In this document: one piece after another, positions 37,021 to 44,251 of the stretch
Layout of the letters: each line of letters begins with the position of its first letter
How positions within the stretch are numbered: position 1 is the first letter of the stretch
Source: Pseudoxanthomonas sp. CF385
GTDB taxonomy: Bacteria > Pseudomonadota > Gammaproteobacteria > Xanthomonadales > Xanthomonadaceae
Length of the DNA: 64,000 bases
Assembly (NCBI RefSeq): GCF_900104255.1
Contig: NZ_FNKZ01000002.1
Span: 248,001-312,000 of the forward strand
Direction of reading: 5' to 3'
Program-made: the position numbers and the translations under genes
Notes under the pieces: model-generated
Seen by the model: the letters and a program-made list of their open reading frames with translations, nothing else
Told to the model about the DNA's origin: nothing
The model's database searches: none

Positions 37021-38076
37021 ATGAACGCCATGCCCACCTCACCGCAGTACCTCGTGGAGGCCGGCCGCCCGGCGCGCGACCGGGATACGGTGCTGGCGCT
37101 GTGGCGCGGCAACCTGGGCCAGGACGCCCGGATGACGGCGAAGTACGAATGGTTCTACCTGCGCTGCCCGCATGGCGAACCGCTGCTCGAGTTGTTGCTC
37201 GATGTGCCGGGCCAGACCCATGTGGGCACCGCGTCCGCGGGTCGCCGTCGCCTGTCGTGGCGGGGCCAGGAGCTGCGTGCCGGCGTACTGGTCGACCTGG
37301 CGGTGTTGCCGCAGCACCGCTCGCTGGGGCCCGCGCTGATGCTCCAGCAGGGGCTCATCGCCGCGGCGGACGAAGCGCTCGATGTGCTCTACGGTTTTCC
37401 GAATCCCAAGGCCGCGCCGGTGTTCAAGCGCATCGGCTATTCGCAGCCGACGCACCTGGTGCGCTACGCCCGCGTGCTCCGGCATGCGGGCTATCTGCGC
37501 AGCCGCATGCCGGCCTGGCTGGCGACGCCCGCCGGTTGGGCCGCCGATGTCGCGATCGCGTGTCGCGACGCCTTCACCCGCCTGCGTGGCCCGTCCCTGT
37601 GTTCCGCCTGGGCGGACCAGGCCGATGCGCGCATCGACGCGGTGTGGGCCGAATCCGCGAAGGACGACGCCGTGATGGCGGTCCGCGACGTCGCCCACCT
37701 GCGCTGGCGCTTCGACGAATCCCCGTTGGCGACCACGCGCTACCTGCTGGTGAAACGCGAGCAGGATCGTGCGCTGCAGGCCTGGTTCGCGGTGCAGCGC
37801 ATCGAGGGCACGTTGCACGTGCGCGATTTCTGGTCGGTGGACGGCGCGCGCGGCATGGCCGCGGCGCATGCCGGCGAGTTGCTGAGTGCGGCGCGCAAGC
37901 TGGGCTGCAGTGCGGTCTCGGTGGAAATCTGCGCACCGGAAGCACAGCGCGCGGGCTGGCATGCGGTCCACTTCGTGGAACGCGGCCATCGTCCGGTCTT
38001 CATGCGCTGGACCTCGCCGGAGGCCGCCTTCGCATCGGCGCCGATCTTCCTGACCTCGGCGGACGAGGACGAGTAA
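37021..38076 (+). CDS. GNAT-family acyltransferase of the ACP-ligase module
   Basis: A 351-residue protein. The N-terminal half is a GNAT domain: LRAGVLVDLAVLPQHRSLGPALMLQQGL (acyl-CoA pyrophosphate loop region around QHRSLG) and LYGFPNPKAAPVFKRIGY, the typical N-terminal ending of the fold. The second half (GWRxRFDE-like HLRWRFDESPLATTRYL and VSVEICAPEAQRAG) looks like a degenerate second GNAT-like unit. It starts 3 bases after the NadE-like gene and ends the module. It is a good candidate to transfer the acyl group from the carrier protein to the sugar (inference from position). Confidence 0.72.
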   Translation: MNAMPTSPQYLVEAGRPARDRDTVLALWRGNLGQDARMTAKYEWFYLRCPHGEPLLELLLDVPGQTHVGTASAGRRRLSWRGQELRAGVLVDLAVLPQHRSLGPALMLQQGLIAAADEALDVLYGFPNPKAAPVFKRIGYSQPTHLVRYARVLRHAGYLRSRMPAWLATPAGWAADVAIACRDAFTRLRGPSLCSAWADQADARIDAVWAESAKDDAVMAVRDVAHLRWRFDESPLATTRYLLVKREQDRALQAWFAVQRIEGTLHVRDFWSVDGARGMAAAHAGELLSAARKLGCSAVSVEICAPEAQRAGWHAVHFVERGHRPVFMRWTSPEAAFASAPIFLTSADEDE

Positions 38077-38082
38077 CCCGCC

Positions 38083-38099
38083 GCCCCGCATCGCGGGGC
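38083..38099. terminator. Short GC-rich hairpin between convergent genes
   Basis: GCCCCGC-ATC-GCGGGGC forms a 7-bp stem with a 3-base loop in the 29-base gap between the GNAT gene (+) and the deacetylase gene (-). There is no T-run on either side, so a role in ending transcription is only suggestive. Confidence 0.35.
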
Positions 38100-38105
38100 A
38101 GGCGA

Positions 38106-39122
38106 TCAGGCCAGGCGGCGCGCCTGCCGCCGGAACAGGTACAGGGCCAGCAAGTCGTCGCGGAAGCGACCCTGCGCATCCACCACGGTATCCGTCTCGA
38201 AACCCGTGCGCCCCAGCAGCCAGCCCACGCCGGACACGGTCGGGTTCAGCACGGGCACGCTGGTGAACACCAGCTCGTACCCCGCCTCACGCGCTCGCTG
38301 GGCGATGCCCGCATCGAACGAACCGTGCGGGAACGACATCGACTCCGCACTCGCCTGCGCCTGCCCCAGCTGGTGCGCCAGCGACGCGCGTGCGCCCGAC
38401 AATTCCGCATCGAGGTCGGGAGCGAGCTTCATCGGTGTGTGCGTCTTGCCGTGCAGGCCCAGCGCAACACCGCCGGCCTGCAGGCGCTGCAGTTCGTCCA
38501 CCGTCACCATGTGCCGGTGGCCGTCGTCGAGCTTGGCCATGAACGGCGCGAGCACCTGCGTCCTGACGCCGGCATCGAGCGCCTCAAGGCGTGCGATGAC
38601 AGCGCGCAGCGAGGTCATCGATTCGTCTCCGGCCGATGCGGCCTCGCCCGCGGGCAACGCGTCGGACAGCTCGCGCACGGTCACCGCGCCGCGCCGCCAT
38701 GCGGCGATCAGACGCTCCTGGAAGAAGGGCTGCCGCGTACCCACCGCATCGGCGACGACGAACATCAACGCGGGCAGGCCCGCCCGCTCCAGCGCGGGCA
38801 ACGCGTAGTCGGCGTTGTCGGCCCAGCCATCGTCGAAGGTGATCAGCAACGCCCGCTTGGGCAACGTGGCGCCCGTCCGGCGCGAGGCGAGCACCTGCTC
38901 CAGCGACACCACGTTGTAGTGGCGCCGGAAGAACGCCAGCGACTGTTCGAGCCACCCGGTGGCCAACGTGTAGTCCGGATCGCAGGTGGTCCAGCGCGGA
39001 TCGTCCGGACTCAGGGTACGATGGAACATCACGACGGTCAGGCTGTCCGCATTGCGCAGCCGGTGATAAAGACCGAGCAGCCCACTGGTATAGAGCAGCT
39101 TCTTGGAGACGTCCTTCAGCAT
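38106..39122 (-). CDS. Polysaccharide deacetylase (NodB type)
   Basis: A 338-residue carbohydrate esterase 4 protein with VVMFHRTLSPDD, the catalytic LLITFDDGWADNADYALPAL at about residue 95, ALGLHGKTHTPM (metal His residues) and MSFPHGSFDAGIA. It would deacetylate amino sugars in the EPS. There is no signal peptide. Its ATG at 39122 shares bases with the ATG of the divergent glycosyltransferase gene; the overlap is the CATG at 39120-39123. A longer start 4 codons upstream (39134) is possible. No ribosome binding site is obvious for either. Confidence 0.83.
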   Translation of the reverse strand: MLKDVSKKLLYTSGLLGLYHRLRNADSLTVVMFHRTLSPDDPRWTTCDPDYTLATGWLEQSLAFFRRHYNVVSLEQVLASRRTGATLPKRALLITFDDGWADNADYALPALERAGLPALMFVVADAVGTRQPFFQERLIAAWRRGAVTVRELSDALPAGEAASAGDESMTSLRAVIARLEALDAGVRTQVLAPFMAKLDDGHRHMVTVDELQRLQAGGVALGLHGKTHTPMKLAPDLDAELSGARASLAHQLGQAQASAESMSFPHGSFDAGIAQRAREAGYELVFTSVPVLNPTVSGVGWLLGRTGFETDTVVDAQGRFRDDLLALYLFRRQARRLA

Positions 39123-40035
39123 GGCGGCCCGCATCGAAGTTTCAGTGATTATACCGACGTACAACCGTCGGGACCTGTTGCCGCGCGCGATCGATTCCGT
39201 GCTCGCGCAGACCCGTACCGTGGACGAGATCATCGTGATCGACGACGGCTCCACGGACGGCACCGACGACATGCTTCGCGCGCGCTACGGCGATCGCGTG
39301 CGCTACGTATGGCAACCGAACGCCGGCGTATCCGCCGCGCGCAACCACGGCCTGCGGTTGGCGCAGGGGCGCTACCTGGCCCTGCTGGACAGCGACGACC
39401 TGTGGTTGCCCGAGAAGACCGCGCTTCAGGTCGCCTTCCTGGAAGCGCATCCCGATTTCGGCATGGTGCTGTGCGACGTCGAGCGCGTCGACAGCGAATA
39501 CCGGCACATCGACGTGTTTCGTCGCCGCGACACGTTGCGCGAGGACGGCTGGGTGCTGCGCTGGATCCTGCACAATCCTGCCCTGGCGCCCGCATCCGTG
39601 TTGCTGCGCCGGGACGTCGTCGACCAGCTCGGCGGTTTCGACGAGGGACTGCGCACGGCCGAAGATCTGGAGTTCCACCTGCGCGTGGCACGGCACTGGA
39701 AGATCGGCGTGGTCGAACAGGCGCTGGTCCGCGCGATGCGCGGCCACGACGGCCTGTCGGCGGCCGACAGTACCTACGACGACTATGTGCGCGTGGTCGA
39801 GGCCGCCGTGGCCGATGCGCGCGGCAGCGTGGACGACCGGGAGCTCGACGAAGCGCTCGCGGGTACCTACGTCCGGAACGCGCGCGGCATGCTGATCCGC
39901 GGACGCTGGAAGGACGGCGCCACGCTGGCCCGGCGCGCCTGGCGCCTGACCCGCGACGCGCAGCTGCGCGGCCAGATCAGGGCGCTCGTGCCCTTCGGCC
40001 TCAAGCGCGCGTTGCGCAGCCTCGTGCCGGGCTGA
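39121..40035 (+). CDS. Family 2 glycosyltransferase
   Basis: A 304-residue GT-A enzyme: RIEVSVIIPTYNRRDLLPRAIDSV, IVIDDGSTDGTDD, the DxD motif LLDSDDLWLPEK at about residue 88 and LRTAEDLEFHLRVARHW (ED catalytic region). It starts at 39121, with GGAGA 11 bases upstream, inside the CATG shared with the divergent deacetylase start. It converges on the undecaprenyl-sugar transferase gene. Donor sugar unknown. Confidence 0.88.
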   Translation: MAARIEVSVIIPTYNRRDLLPRAIDSVLAQTRTVDEIIVIDDGSTDGTDDMLRARYGDRVRYVWQPNAGVSAARNHGLRLAQGRYLALLDSDDLWLPEKTALQVAFLEAHPDFGMVLCDVERVDSEYRHIDVFRRRDTLREDGWVLRWILHNPALAPASVLLRRDVVDQLGGFDEGLRTAEDLEFHLRVARHWKIGVVEQALVRAMRGHDGLSAADSTYDDYVRVVEAAVADARGSVDDRELDEALAGTYVRNARGMLIRGRWKDGATLARRAWRLTRDAQLRGQIRALVPFGLKRALRSLVPG

Positions 40036-40063
40036 TCCCGCGGCACGCGCCGGCGATGCGCGC

Positions 40064-41461
40064 TCAGCGCGCGCCACGGCCGAACAGCACCACTTCCACG
40101 GTCTGCAGCAGGATCATCAGGTCGAACACCAGCCCGTGGTTCTTCACGTAGAAGAGGTCGAACTTCAGTTTCTCTTCCGCATCGCGCACCGACGCCCCGT
40201 AGGGGTAGCGAAGCTGCGCCCAGCCCGTCAGGCCCGGCTTCACGCTGTGGCGCACGCCGTAGTAGCGCACCTCGTCGTTGAGCATGTCGACGAAATGCGG
40301 GCGTTCGGGGCGCGGACCGACGAAGCTCATGTCGCCGCGCAGCACCGCGATGATCTGCGGCAGCTCGTCCAGGCGCGTCTTGCGGATGATGCGGCCGACC
40401 CGCGTGCTGCGGTCGTCGTCCTTGCTCGCCCACACCGCCACGCCGTTCTTCTCGGCATCCACCCGCATGCTGCGGAACTTGGTCAGGGTGAAATGGCGCC
40501 CGCGTTCGCCGACGCGCGTCTGGCTGTAGAACACCGGACCGCCCGACTCCAGCCACACGGCCAGGCCCACCAGGATCATCAGCGGCCAGCTCACCAGCAG
40601 CAGCACACTGCCCGCGACCAGGTCGAAGAACCGCTTGCTGAGGCGGCGCGGCGTGGAGTAGTCGAAGCCACCCGAGAACACCAACCACGACGGGTCCACC
40701 GCATTAAGCTGGACCATGCCGGCCTCGCGCTCGAAGAAGCTGGACAGGTCGACGACAGACATGCCGCGCTGAACGCAGAGCAGCATCTGCTCCATGGGCA
40801 GCCCGCCGCGGCGTTCGTCGGGCGCGATCACCAGCTCATCGATCTGCAGGCGCTCGGCCAGGTCGTGCAGGCCCTCTTCGCCGCGGTGGATCAGCAGGTC
40901 TTCGCGCACCTGGACGGGCTGGCCCGGCACCGGCACGAAGCCCACCACCGTGAACGTGCGGCGGTCCGAGCGGCGACGCATGCAGGAATTGATGAGGTCG
41001 GCGTTGCGCCCGGCACCCAGGATCAGCACCCGCTGCTTGAGCACGTCCGAATGGAAGAGGCGAACCCAGGCCACGCGCACCAGCACGACGCCCGCGAGGC
41101 CGATGGCCAACGAGATCGCCAGGACGCCGCGTCCGAGGTACGCCTGCGGCAGCAGGTAGTAGAGGACGACCAGCGCGATGCCGCCGAAGGCGAACGACAG
41201 CGCCACGCGCAGGACGAAGTCCATGCGGGTATGCCGCACGTGCGTCTGGTAAAGGCCGAATGCCGTCATCGCACCGGTGAGGGCCAGCGCCACGATCAGG
41301 GCGCGCCAGGGCGTCTGCTCCAAGAACTGGACCTGGTACTCCGGCTCGGTATGGAATCGGATCCATGCCGCCGCCATGACGGCCGCGAACAGAACGACCA
41401 CTTCCCCCAGCCACAGGAACCGGATCACCCGGTCCTTGCGGCTCTTGTGTGTTGCCTTCAT
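40064..41461 (-). CDS. Undecaprenyl-phosphate glycosyl-1-phosphate transferase (WcaJ/GumD-like)
   Basis: A 465-residue polytopic enzyme that would start EPS assembly by putting sugar-1-phosphate on undecaprenyl phosphate. There are four to five N-terminal helices, then a CoA-binding-like domain (VLILGAGRNADLI) and the bacterial sugar transferase domain KRFFDLVAGSVLLLVSWPLM ... GGPVFYSQTRVGERGRHFTLTKFRSM ... RKTRLDELPQIIAVLRGDMSFVGPRPE ... GLTGWAQ. AGGGGG 6 bases before the ATG at 41461 decides between that start and an ATG at 41467. It resembles exosortase/EpsB-type transferases. It follows a 226-base gap that probably carries its promoter. Confidence 0.92.
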   Translation of the reverse strand: MKATHKSRKDRVIRFLWLGEVVVLFAAVMAAAWIRFHTEPEYQVQFLEQTPWRALIVALALTGAMTAFGLYQTHVRHTRMDFVLRVALSFAFGGIALVVLYYLLPQAYLGRGVLAISLAIGLAGVVLVRVAWVRLFHSDVLKQRVLILGAGRNADLINSCMRRRSDRRTFTVVGFVPVPGQPVQVREDLLIHRGEEGLHDLAERLQIDELVIAPDERRGGLPMEQMLLCVQRGMSVVDLSSFFEREAGMVQLNAVDPSWLVFSGGFDYSTPRRLSKRFFDLVAGSVLLLVSWPLMILVGLAVWLESGGPVFYSQTRVGERGRHFTLTKFRSMRVDAEKNGVAVWASKDDDRSTRVGRIIRKTRLDELPQIIAVLRGDMSFVGPRPERPHFVDMLNDEVRYYGVRHSVKPGLTGWAQLRYPYGASVRDAEEKLKFDLFYVKNHGLVFDLMILLQTVEVVLFGRGAR

Positions 41462-41636
41462 CGACATCCCCCTGATGCGGCGCTGGCTCCGGCTGCCAAG
41501 CCAGGCCGCGCTGTGTTCGTTCCGACGCCAGCGACCGTGACCCTTCCAGGGCCCGTGGCCGCCGCATCCCAATGCACGTACATGTCCGACACATTGTTCC
41601 AACGCGACTTGCCGGCGCCTCCGGACAGGCCACCAC

Positions 41637-41661
41637 AAAAAAGCCGCCCAGTGGGCGGCTT
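41637..41661 (-). terminator. Intrinsic terminator after the beta-helix gene
   Basis: On the (-) strand a stem GCCGCCC/GGGCGGC with a 3-base loop is followed by six T residues (the A-run at 41637-41642 on the plus strand). It lies 27 bases beyond the beta-helix gene stop and separates it from the sugar transferase gene. Confidence 0.88.
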
Positions 41662-41687
41662 CAGGACTCCAGGCGGAATCGACGATC

Positions 41688-43262
41688 TCAGGGTCTGATG
41701 ACGCCCCTGCGATAACGCGCCGCCGGCGACTGCCGCCAGCGCGGCCGGTCCCTGGCGGGCGTCGGCGCGGTGGCATCCGGCGTCGCCACGGCCGGCTGGG
41801 AGGCCGTGACGGGCTGCGCCGTTGAGCCCGGCAGCCCGCCCGGGATCAAGGGATGCGCGCCGTTGACCCGGATCGGGTCGGACACCTGGTCGATATCGAA
41901 TTGCTCGAAGGCGCCAACGTCGATCCTGCCCTCCAGCGACAGGCGGGCGTGCGCATCGCCGATGGCCAGCTTGGTCCTCACGGGAGGATCAAACGCAGGC
42001 AGGAGCTGCGGCGACGGGAACGGGAATGCGCCGGGGGCAGGCGGCGTGTTGTTGCCGGCATTGAGCAGCGGACTTCCCGCGCGCGGGCGCAGGTTCCGCT
42101 GGGCCAGGTCGACGAACATCGGGTCCGTGCCGCGCAACGTACCGCTCCATTCGCCAGGCACCAGCGTGGCGGCGGTCTGGACCCAGTTGTTCGAGCCGGA
42201 CACCTTGCGCCCGTCGGACCACGGCTCGCGGCTCTGCGGTCCGCAATACGGCGTGTCGACATTGCTGGCCGGATTCTCCCGCACGATCGCGGGCGCGCTA
42301 CCCGACGCCGGCTGGTAGACCACGTTGTTGTGCATCTCCAGCGAGCCTTGGCCCAACTGGACCAGCACGGCATTCGCCGAGCCGGAACGGTCCAGCAGGA
42401 TCGTATTGTTCACCAGGCGCGTACGGCCCTGGTTGCGTCCGTTGAGGTCGCCGCCGATGCGCAAGGCATTGCCCGAACGACTGGTCGATCGGTGGATGAT
42501 CACGTTGCCGACCAGTTCCGCGTCCTCGCGGCGCAGGTCCGCGTTCCAGCCCGCCTTCTGCGTTTCGCAGTCCGGCCCGATCAGCTCGACTTCGTGCAGG
42601 TCCGAGCCCTCGATCCAGTTGTAGTGGATCTCGGCACGCTGGTGGCGCACGCGCACGAGCACGCCGCCGGTGGCGCTGTGCACGTAGTTGTAGCGCATGC
42701 GGAACACGGTATCGGGGTACGTTACCTCGTCCGATTGTATGTAGAGGGCGTGCCGTCGATCGCCCTGACCGGAACGCGCGATCTCGCTGTACTCCAGCGT
42801 AAAGGAGCCAGAATTCTGGTCGGCGGCGAGGATGCCGTGCGACGGGCAGTCGTGCACGTACGCGTCGCGGACGGTCGCGTTATGGGCTTCGCTGAAGATG
42901 CAGCTGCTGGTGCCGCCGGTGACTTCGAAGCCTTCGAAGACGATGTGGTTGGACTGCTGGAACTTGATCGTGTGCGCGCCCCCCGACAGCACCGGGCGGG
43001 TGACGCCCGCGACGCGGCGCCAGCGGATCGTCACCGGGCTCGCCGCGGTACCGCTGTCGTCGTCGCCCACCACGATATTGCCCGCATAGGTGGTCCCACC
43101 GTCCACTTCGACGATGTCCCCCGGCGCGAGGTTGACGCTGTTGAAGAACGTGGTGAGTTGGGTGTACTGGCGGCCGGGCCCGACGTTGTACGTCGCCGCC
43201 GCGGCGCTCAGCGGCACAGCGGCGAGCAGCCCCAGCCCGAGCAGGGGTTTGGAAAGAAGCAT
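41688..43262 (-). CDS. Secreted right-handed parallel beta-helix protein (polysaccharide lyase/hydrolase-like)
   Basis: A 524-residue secreted protein with a signal peptide at residues 1 to about 22 (LLSKPLLGLGLLAAVPLSAAAA). The opening TYNVGPGRQYTQLTTFF and repeated short strands (IVFEGFEVTGG, ATVRDAYVHDCPSHGILAADQNSG, AEIHYNWIEGSDLHEVEL, LVNNTILLDRSGSANAV) form a parallel beta-helix as in pectate lyases and related enzymes. It ends in a Pro/Ala/Thr-rich, then Arg-rich tail. It probably binds or cleaves the EPS outside the inner membrane. GGGAG 8 bases before the ATG at 43262 supports the start over one upstream. Confidence 0.78.
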   Translation of the reverse strand: MLLSKPLLGLGLLAAVPLSAAAATYNVGPGRQYTQLTTFFNSVNLAPGDIVEVDGGTTYAGNIVVGDDDSGTAASPVTIRWRRVAGVTRPVLSGGAHTIKFQQSNHIVFEGFEVTGGTSSCIFSEAHNATVRDAYVHDCPSHGILAADQNSGSFTLEYSEIARSGQGDRRHALYIQSDEVTYPDTVFRMRYNYVHSATGGVLVRVRHQRAEIHYNWIEGSDLHEVELIGPDCETQKAGWNADLRREDAELVGNVIIHRSTSRSGNALRIGGDLNGRNQGRTRLVNNTILLDRSGSANAVLVQLGQGSLEMHNNVVYQPASGSAPAIVRENPASNVDTPYCGPQSREPWSDGRKVSGSNNWVQTAATLVPGEWSGTLRGTDPMFVDLAQRNLRPRAGSPLLNAGNNTPPAPGAFPFPSPQLLPAFDPPVRTKLAIGDAHARLSLEGRIDVGAFEQFDIDQVSDPIRVNGAHPLIPGGLPGSTAQPVTASQPAVATPDATAPTPARDRPRWRQSPAARYRRGVIRP

Positions 43263-43468
43263 CAATTCGACTCCCGCGACTTTGCGCGTTCTGTAGTTCC
43301 CCTGCCCGGCCATTCTCGCGGCCCGGGCGTGAATGCCCTGCTAATCCAGGCCTCGATTATGCAAACGGGATGAGACGCTCGCCTCAAATCCGGCATCGGC
43401 TTGCCGTCATCGGAGCAGGTGCATGCTCGCCCGGCCGCACCGCCTTCGAAAATGTTGCCGGGAAGTTA

Positions 43469-43497
43469 TTGACGGGTGAAACCGCTTCGTGCAGAAT
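43469..43497 (+). promoter_or_regulatory. Sigma-70-type promoter of tRNA-Arg
   Basis: TTGACG and CAGAAT are spaced 17 bases apart, with the -10 box ending 17 bases before the tRNA 5' end. Both hexamers are close to consensus and the position fits a short leader. Confidence 0.75.
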
Positions 43498-43514
43498 TCC
43501 GCGTCTAACGAAAC

Positions 43515-43591
43515 GCGCCCGTAGCTCAGCTGGATAGAGTACCTGGCTACGAACCAGGCGGTCGGGAGTTCGAATCTCTCCGGGCGCGCCA
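43515..43591 (+). tRNA. tRNA-Arg(ACG)
   Basis: A 77-base cloverleaf with the CCA encoded. The acceptor stem is GCGCCCG/CGGGCGC. The anticodon loop CTACGAA, with ACG at positions 34-36, is flanked by the stem CCTGG/CCAGG, and the T-arm is GGGAG TTCGAAT CTCTC. The first anticodon base would be converted to inosine (family knowledge). It is read on the plus strand, opposite to csrA and tRNA-Ser. Confidence 0.97.
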
Positions 43592-43600
43592 TCTCGAAAC

Positions 43601-43630
43601 AGGCAGACTTAAGGTCTGCCTGTTTTTTTT
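43601..43630 (+). terminator. Intrinsic terminator of tRNA-Arg
   Basis: An 8-bp stem AGGCAGAC/GTCTGCCT with a 5-base loop is followed by G and eight T residues, starting 9 bases after the tRNA 3' end. Confidence 0.92.
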
Positions 43631-43677
43631 CGTCCGCATGCTGCTCCCGCACGCGCCGCGGGCGCGGCGAGCCGATC

Positions 43678-43716
43678 AAAAAAAAGAAGGCCCCGCGATG
43701 CGGGGCCTTCTTTTTT
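43678..43716. terminator. Bidirectional terminator between the two tRNA genes
   Basis: An 11-bp stem GAAGGCCCCGC/GCGGGGCCTTC with loop GAT is flanked by A8 on the left and T6 on the right, so it can act on both strands. It lies just beyond tRNA-Ser (-) and is a second stop for tRNA-Arg (+). Confidence 0.92.
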
Positions 43717-43721
43717 CAAAC

Positions 43722-43814
43722 TGGCGGAGTGAGAGGGATTCGAACCCTCGATAAGGCTTTTGACCCTATACTCCCTTAGCAGGGGAGCCCCTTCGGCCAC
43801 TCGGGCATCACTCC
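43722..43814 (-). tRNA. tRNA-Ser(GCT)
   Basis: A 93-base class II tRNA. The acceptor stem is GGAGTGA/TCACTCC with CCA encoded, the anticodon loop CTGCTAA carries GCT on the stem CTCCC/GGGAG, and a long variable arm and a T-arm (GAGGG TTCGAAT CCCTC) follow. It is downstream of csrA on the same strand, as serV follows csrA in E. coli. Confidence 0.97.
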
Positions 43815-43855
43815 GGGTCTTGTTGCCCGCCGCAGTCGTACCGCAGCGGCCGCAT

Positions 43856-43884
43856 AGAATAGCGGCTCACCGCGCAGGCGGCAA
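43856..43884 (-). promoter_or_regulatory. Sigma-70-type promoter of tRNA-Ser
   Basis: On the (-) strand TTGCCG and TATTCT are separated by 17 bases, in the gap between the csrA stop and the tRNA. The -10 box lies about 41 bases from the tRNA 5' end, which allows a trimmed leader. Confidence 0.6.
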
Positions 43885-43890
43885 ACACAT

Positions 43891-44100
43891 TCACTCCGAA
43901 GTGGCGTTCTCCGATGCGGAGGGCGAACCGATTTCTTCACCGCGCTGGATGCGCTGATAGATTTCTTCGCGATGCACGGCCACATCCTTCGGCGCCGTGA
44001 TGCCGATACGCACCTGGTTGCCTTTGACGCCAAGCACGGTCACCGTGACCGAATCGCCGATCATCAGGGTTTCGCCGACACGGCGGGTCAAGATCAACAT
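43891..44100 (-). CDS. csrA: Carbon storage regulator CsrA/RsmA
   Basis: A 69-residue RNA-binding post-transcriptional regulator. The whole domain is present: [51 protein letters not shown], with Leu4/Arg6 and Arg44, the usual GGA-binding residues. The Ser/Glu-rich tail differs among homologues. A strong GGAGA site sits 7 bases before the ATG at 44100. The neighbourhood alaS-csrA-tRNA-Ser is conserved in gammaproteobacteria. In Xanthomonas the homologue RsmA controls virulence factors and EPS (established); here the EPS locus is next door. Confidence 0.95.
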   Translation of the reverse strand: MLILTRRVGETLMIGDSVTVTVLGVKGNQVRIGITAPKDVAVHREEIYQRIQRGEEIGSPSASENATSE

Positions 44101-44251
44101 GTTTCTTCTCCGTAATCCGGCAAGGATAGTGCCGGGGGCGCGCCTGCCTCGTGAAAAGGGGCTGGCGGCTTCCTGGTACATTCATGAACCTAAAGCATGT
44201 TAGCGGCCGGGGGCGCACGGCCGCAAGCACCGCATAGTCCAATAAGGGGGG

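Noticed and set aside
41688..43262. PEP-CTERM sorting signal at the end of the beta-helix protein
   Set aside because: The C-terminus is Pro/Arg-rich without a PEP motif and without a terminal hydrophobic helix.
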